64,000 nt of DNA, taken from Putridiphycobacter sp045107045 (GTDB lineage: Bacteria; Bacteroidota; Bacteroidia; Flavobacteriales_D; Crocinitomicaceae). The notes below the pieces were generated by a model. It saw only the letters and a program-made list of their open reading frames with translations, was not told the origin of the DNA and searched no databases. The DNA lies in contig JBGCFR010000022.1 of assembly GCA_045107045.1 (NCBI GenBank), positions 30,140 to 94,139 of the forward strand. Direction: 5' to 3'. Below, in pieces: positions 33,101 to 41,678 of the stretch (within the stretch, counting starts at the first letter, position 1; every line of letters starts with the position of its first letter). The position numbers were made by a program, and so were the translations under genes.

Positions 33101-34159
33101 ATGTCTGATAAATTTAATAAAACAATATTAGTAACGGGTGGTGCAGGCTTTATTGGCTCGCATGTTGTCCGTTTATTGGTCAATAAATATCCGAATTATA
33201 GAATTGTAAATTTGGATAAATTGACGTATGCTGGAAATCTAAATAATATTTCAGACCTTGAGCGTAAACCAAACTATCGCTTTGTTAAATCAGATATTAA
33301 TGATAAGTCAGCACTTGAAAAAATTTTCAATGATGAACGGATTACAGACGTGATTCATTTAGCTGCAGAGTCTCATGTCGATCGGTCTATTTCAGGCCCA
33401 ATGGATTTTATAATGACAAACATTGTGGGCACTGCCAATTTATTGGAGGTCGCAAAAAATCATTGGAAAGAACAACCTGGAACATTTTACCATATTTCTA
33501 CAGACGAGGTTTATGGTTCATTAGACAAAGAAGGGTTCTTTCTTGAAGATACAGCCTATGACCCCCGAAGTCCATACTCTGCATCAAAAGCAAGTTCAGA
33601 CCATCTAGTTCGAGCATATTTTCACACATATGATTTGCCAGTAAAAATATCAAATTGTTCAAATAACTATGGTTCACATCAATTTCCGGAGAAACTGATT
33701 CCATTAATGATAAATAATATAAAACATAATAAATCTTTACCTATTTATGGTAAAGGAGACAATATCAGAGACTGGTTATGGGTTGAAGACCATGCTAAGG
33801 CAATTGATATAGTTTTTCATAATGGCAAATTTGGAGAGACCTACAATATTGGCGGTTGGAATGAATGGACTAATATTGACCTAGTAAAACAACTTTGCAA
33901 GGTAATGGACTTAAAATTAAATCGGGAAGTTGGAACGTCTGAAAAACTAATCACTTTTGTAACTGACCGTGCTGGTCATGATCAGCGATATGCCATTGAT
34001 GCTTCTAAAATTAAAGATGATTTGGGCTGGACTCCATCTATTACTTTTGAAGAAGGATTAGAAAAAACTGTTAACTGGTATTTAGAAAATGAAAAATGGA
34101 TGAATAAGGTAACCTCTGGGGAATATGAACAATACTATTCTGAGAGATATAATAGATGA
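33101..34159 (+). CDS. rmlB: dTDP-glucose 4,6-dehydratase
   Basis: Makes dTDP-4-keto-6-deoxyglucose, precursor of rhamnose and other deoxysugars. 352 residues from ATG 33101. The frame is open 13 codons further, but that stretch is the terminator hairpin. Motifs: ILVTGGAGFIGSH, NLDKLTYAGNL, HLAAESHVDRSI, STDEVYGSL, YSASKASSDH (catalytic Tyr and Lys), NCSNNYGSHQFPEKLIP and GDNIRDWLWVEDH. The other rml genes are not in the window. The stop overlaps the next start by 4 bp. Confidence 0.95.
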   Translation: MSDKFNKTILVTGGAGFIGSHVVRLLVNKYPNYRIVNLDKLTYAGNLNNISDLERKPNYRFVKSDINDKSALEKIFNDERITDVIHLAAESHVDRSISGPMDFIMTNIVGTANLLEVAKNHWKEQPGTFYHISTDEVYGSLDKEGFFLEDTAYDPRSPYSASKASSDHLVRAYFHTYDLPVKISNCSNNYGSHQFPEKLIPLMINNIKHNKSLPIYGKGDNIRDWLWVEDHAKAIDIVFHNGKFGETYNIGGWNEWTNIDLVKQLCKVMDLKLNREVGTSEKLITFVTDRAGHDQRYAIDASKIKDDLGWTPSITFEEGLEKTVNWYLENEKWMNKVTSGEYEQYYSERYNR

Positions 34160-34902
34160 GTTTTCTTTCTAAAATATTTAAGCGAGAACCTATTCTTGAT
34201 CCAATAGATCTATCAATTTTAGGTACAGATATGCACAGCCATTTAATTCCAGGGATTGATGATGGCTCAAAAAACATGAACGAGACTTTAATCATGTTAA
34301 GTCGTTTTATTGACTTAGGTTATAGAAAAGTAATCACAACCCCTCATGTCATGAGTGACTTTTACAAAAACAACCCCGAAACTATTTTAGGTGGATTAGA
34401 AAAAGTAAGAGCAGCCATTCATAAAGAAAATTTAAATATAGAAATAGAAGCCGCCGCTGAATATTACCTAGATCTTCATTTTGAAGAATTAATTGAACAA
34501 AAAAAAGTATTAAGTTTTGGTGACAACCATGTTCTATTTGAACTATCTTTTATACATGAGGCCACAAGAATAAAAGAAGCCATTTTCAATTTACAGACAT
34601 CTGGTTACAAACCTATTCTTGCTCACGTAGAACGATACCCATACTATTTTAATGAATGGGATAAAATAGAAGACTTTAAAAATAGAGGCTGCTTAATGCA
34701 ACTCAACATCAACTCATTATCAGGGCAATATGGCCCCCAAGTAAAAAAAATGGCGGAACAATTAATTGAAAGAGAATGGATTGATGTTATTGGATCGGAT
34801 TGTCATCACCTAGGACATTTAGAATTAATAGAACAGTTGCGCACCAATACGTACCTTCATCAAATAATAGGTAATAAAAATCTTTTGAATTATAGCTTGT
34901 AG
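34156..34902 (+). CDS. CpsB/YwqE-type PHP-fold tyrosine phosphatase
   Basis: 248 residues of the metal-dependent PHP family that dephosphorylates the tyrosine kinase controlling capsule or exopolysaccharide export. Metal-binding motifs: TDMHSHLIPGIDDGSK near residue 25, TTPHVM, EAAAEYYLD, AHVERYPYY and GSDCHH. It overlaps rmlB by 4 bp (ATGA) and converges on the DinB-like gene. No kinase (Wzc) gene is in view. Confidence 0.88.
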   Translation: MSFLSKIFKREPILDPIDLSILGTDMHSHLIPGIDDGSKNMNETLIMLSRFIDLGYRKVITTPHVMSDFYKNNPETILGGLEKVRAAIHKENLNIEIEAAAEYYLDLHFEELIEQKKVLSFGDNHVLFELSFIHEATRIKEAIFNLQTSGYKPILAHVERYPYYFNEWDKIEDFKNRGCLMQLNINSLSGQYGPQVKKMAEQLIEREWIDVIGSDCHHLGHLELIEQLRTNTYLHQIIGNKNLLNYSL

Positions 34903-34905
34903 TCC

Positions 34906-35478
34906 TTAAATAACCCTGAGTGCATTTTTTGCTTGAAATATATGTCTCTCATTGTGATACACCATAAATAACAAAGCGTCACCAAGATTTAACTTCACAA
35001 CCGGACGAAGAGATAAAGGTACTTTTGTTTTTTTCATATCAATTCTTGAAGCTTCTTTCAATAAATCAATAAAATCTGAATTGTGCTTAACATATTCTTT
35101 AAGTGAATGTTCCGTAGACATACTTAAGTTAACCAATGGGTTATAATCCTTAGGTGATTTTAATTTGCGCTTGACATTTTTCACCTTTCCAAGCTTAGCT
35201 GATTTGTAAACGGCTCGTCCCAAAGGGCTACTTGAAAAAAATTCAGTTGGCATGGCAAATCTAGAGTTAGTAATTTTTCCACGAATAACTGGAATATAAT
35301 ATCTATAGTAAGCATTTAGGTGTTCAATGCACTGAATAGCACTCCAACTCCTTTCACTAGGCTGAATACTCAGTTCTTCAACTGAAAATTTTCCAATATT
35401 TTTTGATACCTCCTCAGTAAAACCGTTCGTTAGATTGGTTAACTTATTAATCAATGTATCAACTGGTATTCTTTTCAT
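34906..35478 (-). CDS. DinB-like four-helix-bundle protein
   Basis: 190 residues with the DinB_2/YfiT-like pattern: an N-terminal helix ending in WSAIQCIEHLNAYYRYY (conserved Trp and a metal-ligand His) and a final helix with HNERHIFQAKNAL (further His). Such proteins bind a divalent metal and many act as thiol-dependent transferases. The actual reaction is unknown. It is a single gene, convergent with the phosphatase gene. Confidence 0.8.
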   Translation of the reverse strand: MKRIPVDTLINKLTNLTNGFTEEVSKNIGKFSVEELSIQPSERSWSAIQCIEHLNAYYRYYIPVIRGKITNSRFAMPTEFFSSSPLGRAVYKSAKLGKVKNVKRKLKSPKDYNPLVNLSMSTEHSLKEYVKHNSDFIDLLKEASRIDMKKTKVPLSLRPVVKLNLGDALLFMVYHNERHIFQAKNALRVI

Positions 35479-35611
35479 TGGGTTATTAACTTAAACAAAG
35501 TTAATCCAATTATAAATAATCAACATCATTTTAGAGGTAATTATTTACTAATAAACATGCTTAAACGACAATTATTCCTTATTTTTCATTTTTTTTAGTT
35601 GACCAAGGAAT

Positions 35612-38600
35612 ATGAGTGATCAGAAAAAATATGGCACATTTGCCGGCGTATTCACACCATCCATCTTAACCATTTTAGGGGTAATAATGTACCTTAGAAT
35701 GGGCTGGGTAGTTGGACATGCTGGCTGGCTTGTTTTTGCTATTATTGGCATTGCCCACATCATATCTATAACAACAGGCCTAAGTATTTCTTCTATTTCA
35801 ACTGATAAGAAAGTAGGGGCTGGTGGCGTTTACTATGTATTGTCGAGAAGTTTAGGACTTCCAATAGGCGGTGCCTTAGGATTGACACTTTTCATTGCAA
35901 CTGCCTTCAGTATTGCACTGTACATGGTTGGTTTTGCCGAAATTTTTAATTCCGTTTTTGATTTTAACCTAGTGGAGAAAGGAGCATCTGGACAATTCTT
36001 CGTTAATAATTCTAATTCTTTTTTTAATGGTTGGTCTGAGACTAATCTAATCAGAATAACAGGTAGTATCGGCTTACTTTGCTTAGCCATCTTGGCACTA
36101 ATTAGTACTTCAATTGCACTTAAATCGCAATTCTTAATACTTGGTTTAATCATTTTATCTTTAGTCTCTATTTTTATGGGATCACCTGCAAAAGCCACTT
36201 TTTTTGCAGACAACTCCGCATCCGACGTTACTGTTCCCTTCATAGAAATATTTGCAGTATTTTTCCCGGCAGTTACTGGTTTTACCGCAGGGATTGCTAT
36301 GTCCGGAGATTTAAAAAATTCCAAAAAATCTATACCATATGGTACTATGCTTTCAATTGGCGTAGGCTTGCTTGTATATACAGTTTTGGCACTCTATTTA
36401 CATTCTAATTTCAACACCGACACTTTAAAAATGAACGGTAAAGTAATGTTTGAAAGCGCTTATATTTCTGAGCATTTCATCAACTTTGGTGTTTGGGGTG
36501 CAACATTGTCTTCCGCCTTAGGTGGAATTTTAGGCGGACCTAGAATTCTCCAAGCCATGTCTGTTGATAAAATTACCCCCAAGTTTTTTGCCAGAGGAGT
36601 TGGAAAAGAAAATGAACCAAGAAATGCTTTAATTCTGACAATTTTAATTGCTGAAGCAGGGATATTGATTGGGGAGCTAAATCTTATTGCTGAAATTGTT
36701 TCCATGTTTTATTTAGCTGCTTATGGCTTTATAAACTTATCGTTCTTCTTAGAGAGTTGGGCAAGTGCAGATTTTAACCCAAGTTTTAAGGTGAAAAAAT
36801 GGATTGGTTTACTCGGTGGAATCGCCACTTTCATTATTATGTTTCAATTGAACATGGTGGCCATGTTTGCCGCATTTTTAATTATTGGATTCATTTATCT
36901 ATATCTCAATAAAAAACAAATTTCACTTGGCACTGGTGACATTTGGCAATCGGTATGGTCAACTGTTGTTAAAAAAGGGCTTAGAAGAATGGAGGCTAAA
37001 AGCGACCATAAACGAAACTGGAAGCCAAATATATTATTGTTTAGTACAGGTCACTCAGAACGAGTTAAATTTATCGAATTTAGCAAGGCTGTTTCGGGTC
37101 AAACTGGAATTATCACGAATTTTGACTTAATTGAGAATACTGAAGCATCCGTTCTTTTTCCTAAACACAAACAGTCCGTAAAAGATGAAGACTTAGAAAA
37201 GTTTGGTGTATTTGGACGACAAATTGAGGTGCAAAATGAATTCAAAGGGATTGAAAGTATTGCCTCAACTTTTGGCTTTTCGGGTATGGAGCCAAATACT
37301 ATTTTAATGCCATGGCCAGGTGAAACTAAAGATCCTATTTGGTTTACAGATATGACCAGAAAATTATTTGATTTAGATTATAATGTCTTATATCTAGATT
37401 ACGATAAACGTTGGGGGTTTCGTAAAAAAGAACAAATCGATTTATGGTGGAGAAGTGTTGGAAATACAGCTGAATTAATGCTAAGTCTTGTTAAGTTTAT
37501 TAGTATGTCCTCTGATTGGGCTAAAGCCAATATTAGGGTTCTATTGGTTAATGATACAAATACCGAAAACCAACTAATTGAAGGGCGAATTCAGCAGGTA
37601 TTGGATCAATTTAGAGTAAAAGCTAGTATTCGAATTATTGCTAATAATTTAGATCAGACTCCTATTTACGAATTAATGAAGTTGCAGTCGGCAGATGCGG
37701 ACTTAGTTTTTGTTGGCATTCCTGAAGTAAACGAACCAAAAGATTTTATTACGCAAACAAATGAATTAGTGAATACAATTGGTACAACACTACTTGTAAA
37801 GGCATCAACCCAGTTTGATGAAACCGACTTAAAAGTTGAAAGTATTGATATCATTCCTGAAGCGAATTTGGAATTAAATACTGAATTGGCTCCCTTATTT
37901 GAAACAGGAGATACTAATTTAAATGATGCCATAGGACTAACGGATGAATGTTGGGATAATGTTTACAGAGAGCAATTGGCTAAGAGTTTAGAAAAAGTTG
38001 AAAATTATCACCACCAAGAGGTCTCGAAAATTGAAAAACGAATTGCTCATTTTATTGATGAACTAAAGCGTTCAGAAACTGAAAGTATTTGGAGAAATTT
38101 AGATAGATTATTAGTAGATGCGAATAAAATAATTGAAGACGATATTCAGTTTCAATTACCGGAAGTCTATCAGTTATTAGATACTGGAATCACAAATTAC
38201 ATATTTGCAAAAGAAGAATCCATTTACGACCTACCTAAAAAAGTATTGATTAATAGTCGCAAAAACAACTTGGGTCAATCAACTTCCAGCCCAAAGACTA
38301 TTAAATATCAAAAAGCAGTTTCTCGCTTGTGGACATCAAAAGGTAAAACAATGTTAAAAACTGATTTGCTTGAATTTGGATATCAGAATTTTATTTTGAT
38401 TCATCAGCATAAAAACAAACTTCATAAAGCCATAACTGGGTTTATAGAATCTGTTGCTAATCAATTAGACATTAAGGAGTGTATTGCACAATGCGAAAAT
38501 GCATTAACTGAAACTTTAAGCTGTATTGACAATAGTGTATTAAACTTAAATCAACAAACGTATAACGCGATTCGCCAATCGGACAGAAATTTACTTAAAA

Positions 38601-40684
38601 CTTTAGGGAAAATACTTGAAAAAACTAGTTATAGAAGAGAGCTGCAAGAACGATTACCATTTTTAAGCAGGCGTGAGGAAAAAGAAGTGAACAAGGCACT
38701 AAATAACTATTCTGGGTACTGGCAACGAAATATGGTACTCTTTAATCTAAACTTTCAGTCAGACATATACTTATTGCAGTATGCATGTAAAGCTGAAGCA
38801 ACATTAGTTGATATAACATTGAAAAGTGAAGGTAGTTACTTAGAACAGCTTAAAAACAACATTTCTGTTATTAAACAGGATGCTGATAAACTTGCTGATA
38901 TTGTTGCTGATAAAAATTTAGAAGGATTGCACCAGTTTAATCCATCAGTTCATCAAGATGTATTTTTTGATTTAGAAAGTACTGTTCAATTTGTACTTGA
39001 CAAATTAGGAGATGCGTTAGAATTGATACCGGAAGAAGTTGAATTGATGACCGCCCAATCGGTTAACAACATCCGAAAAGCTCAAGATGATTCTGTCGCA
39101 ACACTCAATATTCAACTTGACGACATTGCAGACTATTTGACAAAAATTAATTTTTATAAACCGTTTAAAGATTTACTTTCAAGCTACATCAACCAATTAA
39201 AGAAAACCGCTTCCGTTGTTCTAAATGGATCCTTTAAATTACAGGAAGAAATTGATGCAAGTAGCAAGACTAAAACGGTAAATAGTATTGCTGCTAATAT
39301 TGCTAAAGTACAATCTGAATGCGAGGAGGCTATGCAAACGGTTGATGCCCTTCACCATACTTTTATACGCGAATTAAATGCCCTTCATCACCAATTAAAT
39401 GAGGCCTTAAATATTAATAAAATAGTTGAGCAATACGAAGTTCTTCATCCTCAAGCCAAATTAGAATCAAGAGGAAGAAAACTTCAGGGACAGGTTAAAC
39501 AGTATCAAAATAGGGTCACTGGCTTTGTTCATAAATTAGTGACGACCATCCTCCAAAAAAAGGAAACCAGTGAAAAGATAAAACATGAACTAAAGCATCA
39601 AAGTATAGTGAGTCCTATCAGCACTTACATTGCTTTTACTGATTCATATAATATAAATCCAAAAACGCAGTTGAACTTACCTTACTACTACAATCAGTTA
39701 TTTAATAGCAAGTATTTTACTGACACAAATACGATTGAAGGAAGAGTACAAGAAACAGCTCAAATTGGAGCTGCAATAGACCGTTTACACAGTGGCAAAA
39801 GCGGATGTGCTTTGGTACTTGGTGAAAGCCTTTCGGGTAAAACATTCTTTATTAATCATGTTCTTCAAGTCCATTTAAAAGGATTTGATATATACAGACT
39901 TAAATCTGGGAGCAAACTATCTAAAGAAACAAATTCAATACAAAAAATATTGCAAAAGGCAACTGGGAAACAGCAATCTATTCCTGCTATTATGAGAGAC
40001 CTAAAAGGCAGAGCAGTGTTTATAATAGATGATATTGAAACATGGTTTTTAAATACAACCAGTGGCTCAAAATTAATCAATGATTTGAACCAACTAATTA
40101 ACACCTACGGACAATCCCATACGTTTATTTTGACAGGAAACTTACAATCGTTTAAAACTCTGAAAACACAAACGAATATTAACGACAGTGTGATTAGTAC
40201 TATTCTTCTAAAACCATTGACAAGTTTAGAAATTACTAAAGTAATAGAAACTAGACATCAATTAGGAGGTATGACTTATTTGTACCAGGATGTAAAAGAA
40301 CAATTAATTTCACCATCCAAACGCCTAAAAATGATGCAACGCTTTTTTACCATGTCAAAAGGAAATATTGGATTGGCACTAAAATACTGGATTGGTTCAA
40401 TTAGTAATATAGACGAAAATAAGTTTACCATTGAACCTATTTCTGAGCCTGATTTGCCTTCATTTCCTGATGAAACATGGCAAAGTATTTTATACCAATT
40501 TCAATTGCATCAAAAATTGTCTAAAAAGGACTTGAATAAAATTTATGGAGATGGCAATACGGAATGGATCAATAGATATACAAATCAATTAACTAAAGCT
40601 AATTTAATTACTAATCCAGAAAAAGATGTATTTATCATGCCATCTGACATTAGATATTTTATAGAAAAAACGTATGCCAAGTAA
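35612..40684 (+). CDS. SLC12-type cation-chloride cotransporter fused to a P-loop ATPase
   Basis: 1690 residues. Residues 1-440 form about 12 membrane helices of the APC/SLC12 fold, starting GTFAGVFTPSILTILGVIMYLRMGW, closely like eukaryotic NKCC/KCC transporters; GGILGGPRILQAM is also visible. About 468-770 resembles the SLC12 cytosolic C-domain (WKPNILLF, MPWPGETKDPIWF). About 770-1350 is a long helical, partly coiled-coil region without recognised motifs. About 1370-1560 is an AAA/STAND-like ATPase: Walker A GESLSGKT at 1404-1411, Walker B VFIIDDIE at 1469-1476, and a sensor-like FILTGN. The end (about 1580-1690) looks like a winged helix. Ordinary SLC12 proteins are secondary transporters with no ATPase. 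No frameshift or linker break is seen. The last 11 bp overlap an MscS-family gene. Confidence 0.85.
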   Translation: MSDQKKYGTFAGVFTPSILTILGVIMYLRMGWVVGHAGWLVFAIIGIAHIISITTGLSISSISTDKKVGAGGVYYVLSRSLGLPIGGALGLTLFIATAFSIALYMVGFAEIFNSVFDFNLVEKGASGQFFVNNSNSFFNGWSETNLIRITGSIGLLCLAILALISTSIALKSQFLILGLIILSLVSIFMGSPAKATFFADNSASDVTVPFIEIFAVFFPAVTGFTAGIAMSGDLKNSKKSIPYGTMLSIGVGLLVYTVLALYLHSNFNTDTLKMNGKVMFESAYISEHFINFGVWGATLSSALGGILGGPRILQAMSVDKITPKFFARGVGKENEPRNALILTILIAEAGILIGELNLIAEIVSMFYLAAYGFINLSFFLESWASADFNPSFKVKKWIGLLGGIATFIIMFQLNMVAMFAAFLIIGFIYLYLNKKQISLGTGDIWQSVWSTVVKKGLRRMEAKSDHKRNWKPNILLFSTGHSERVKFIEFSKAVSGQTGIITNFDLIENTEASVLFPKHKQSVKDEDLEKFGVFGRQIEVQNEFKGIESIASTFGFSGMEPNTILMPWPGETKDPIWFTDMTRKLFDLDYNVLYLDYDKRWGFRKKEQIDLWWRSVGNTAELMLSLVKFISMSSDWAKANIRVLLVNDTNTENQLIEGRIQQVLDQFRVKASIRIIANNLDQTPIYELMKLQSADADLVFVGIPEVNEPKDFITQTNELVNTIGTTLLVKASTQFDETDLKVESIDIIPEANLELNTELAPLFETGDTNLNDAIGLTDECWDNVYREQLAKSLEKVENYHHQEVSKIEKRIAHFIDELKRSETESIWRNLDRLLVDANKIIEDDIQFQLPEVYQLLDTGITNYIFAKEESIYDLPKKVLINSRKNNLGQSTSSPKTIKYQKAVSRLWTSKGKTMLKTDLLEFGYQNFILIHQHKNKLHKAITGFIESVANQLDIKECIAQCENALTETLSCIDNSVLNLNQQTYNAIRQSDRNLLKTLGKILEKTSYRRELQERLPFLSRREEKEVNKALNNYSGYWQRNMVLFNLNFQSDIYLLQYACKAEATLVDITLKSEGSYLEQLKNNISVIKQDADKLADIVADKNLEGLHQFNPSVHQDVFFDLESTVQFVLDKLGDALELIPEEVELMTAQSVNNIRKAQDDSVATLNIQLDDIADYLTKINFYKPFKDLLSSYINQLKKTASVVLNGSFKLQEEIDASSKTKTVNSIAANIAKVQSECEEAMQTVDALHHTFIRELNALHHQLNEALNINKIVEQYEVLHPQAKLESRGRKLQGQVKQYQNRVTGFVHKLVTTILQKKETSEKIKHELKHQSIVSPISTYIAFTDSYNINPKTQLNLPYYYNQLFNSKYFTDTNTIEGRVQETAQIGAAIDRLHSGKSGCALVLGESLSGKTFFINHVLQVHLKGFDIYRLKSGSKLSKETNSIQKILQKATGKQQSIPAIMRDLKGRAVFIIDDIETWFLNTTSGSKLINDLNQLINTYGQSHTFILTGNLQSFKTLKTQTNINDSVISTILLKPLTSLEITKVIETRHQLGGMTYLYQDVKEQLISPSKRLKMMQRFFTMSKGNIGLALKYWIGSISNIDENKFTIEPISEPDLPSFPDETWQSILYQFQLHQKLSKKDLNKIYGDGNTEWINRYTNQLTKANLITNPEKDVFIMPSDIRYFIEKTYAK

Positions 40685-41525
40685 CGATAGCATTAGCAAA
40701 ATACAAACAACTCTAGACAGTGCTAAAGTGGATGGTGTTTCAAAAATAGAACCTACCTATATTATTGTAAAAGACACAATAATTCAAGCACCCGCACAAC
40801 TAGCCACTTCAACAAACGGAGTGGAAGCGCAATCAGTGGACCTTGTTATTTCACCAATAGTCATTATTATTTTTATTGGACTTGGTGTTGGTTTGTATTT
40901 TTTAATGACTTTTTTACGCAAATATATTTTACCAGTTATCGTTCAACGATATCAAAAACAGAATATAAAGCTATTTTGGTTTCGTTTTTCAAGCATTATT
41001 TGGTTTGCTTTTGGCTTATTAACATTGTATGTATTTCTTAAGGGAAGTGTTGTTATTACCTCCATCACAATTATAACTGTAGGTGTGATATTTCACAATT
41101 TTATTTTCGATTTTATGTTGGGAATTTATTTCCAGTTTGAAAACCATATCAAACGAAAAGCTCAATTTAAATTAGGCAATATTGAAGGTGAAGTGCATTC
41201 ATTCCATACCAGACATTTGAAAGTGTTAGATATGCAAAGCGAGGAAATTTACATTCCTTACAGAAATTTATTAAGTGAACCCGTTAGAATAGTAAAACAT
41301 GTTGACAGTTTGGTGGAAAAATCATTTTTGATGACTTTATCAGGAGATCCAACAAAAAACGTACAATTGCTGCAAAAATACATGACCATGTGTCCATGGA
41401 CTCATGATAATAGCTTGTACAAAGTTGAGCATTTAGATAAGGATCAATTCCAAATTAGTGTCCGTGTTAAAGAAACATTTACTGCCAATAAAATTGCGAC
41501 GTTTATTCAGTCAAAAGTCAATTAG
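40674..41525 (+). CDS. MscS-family mechanosensitive channel-like protein
   Basis: 283 residues. Three hydrophobic helices at about 62-85, 103-122 and 127-155 precede an MscS-like beta domain (about 165-205: GNIEGEVHSFHTRHLKVLDMQSEEIYIPYRNLL) and a mixed alpha/beta C-domain. The N-terminal 55 residues are polar. The start overlaps the SLC12-ATPase gene by 11 bp, so the two are translationally coupled. Together they suggest control of ion content or cell volume. The glycine-rich pore helix of E. coli MscS is not obvious, so channel activity is inferred from family likeness. Confidence 0.78.
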   Translation: MPSNDSISKIQTTLDSAKVDGVSKIEPTYIIVKDTIIQAPAQLATSTNGVEAQSVDLVISPIVIIIFIGLGVGLYFLMTFLRKYILPVIVQRYQKQNIKLFWFRFSSIIWFAFGLLTLYVFLKGSVVITSITIITVGVIFHNFIFDFMLGIYFQFENHIKRKAQFKLGNIEGEVHSFHTRHLKVLDMQSEEIYIPYRNLLSEPVRIVKHVDSLVEKSFLMTLSGDPTKNVQLLQKYMTMCPWTHDNSLYKVEHLDKDQFQISVRVKETFTANKIATFIQSKVN

Positions 41526-41624
41526 TCACCTATTCTCCAGCCAAGGTGAATAGTTACTATCTAGCATTTTTTGTTGTACTTCCTTCTTTTTAGTTTTAAA
41601 AACCTGATACGCTTTTTTTGCTAA
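41526..41624 (-). pseudogene. Remnant of an accC 3' end
   Basis: 41528-41610 matches the 3' end of the intact accC gene (43903-43985) in 82 of 83 positions, in the same orientation. Similarity fades over the next 14 bp. The remnant still reads in frame as LAKKAYQVFKTKKKEVQQ... and ends ...SPWLENR with a TGA stop, against LAEKVYQVFK... and a TAG stop in the intact gene. The single difference inside the block is synonymous (Ser). The stop lies directly against the mscS stop (41525/41526). It is too short to encode a protein. Confidence 0.85.
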
Positions 41625-41651
41625 TTTCGGGAAGTATTTATACGATATGAG

Positions 41652-41659
41652 TATATTTG
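41652..41659 (+). promoter_or_regulatory. Putative -7 promoter box for the 41679 gene
   Basis: TATATTTG matches TAnnTTTG exactly, 19 bp before the ATG at 41679. Confidence 0.4.
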
Positions 41660-41678
41660 AAATATAAGGCAAATTGAT

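Noticed and set aside
35833..36324. A 163-codon antisense open frame in the SLC12 region
   Set aside because: Its Ser/Lys/Pro-rich composition is what results from reading membrane helices on the opposite strand; the sense frame is clearly the gene.
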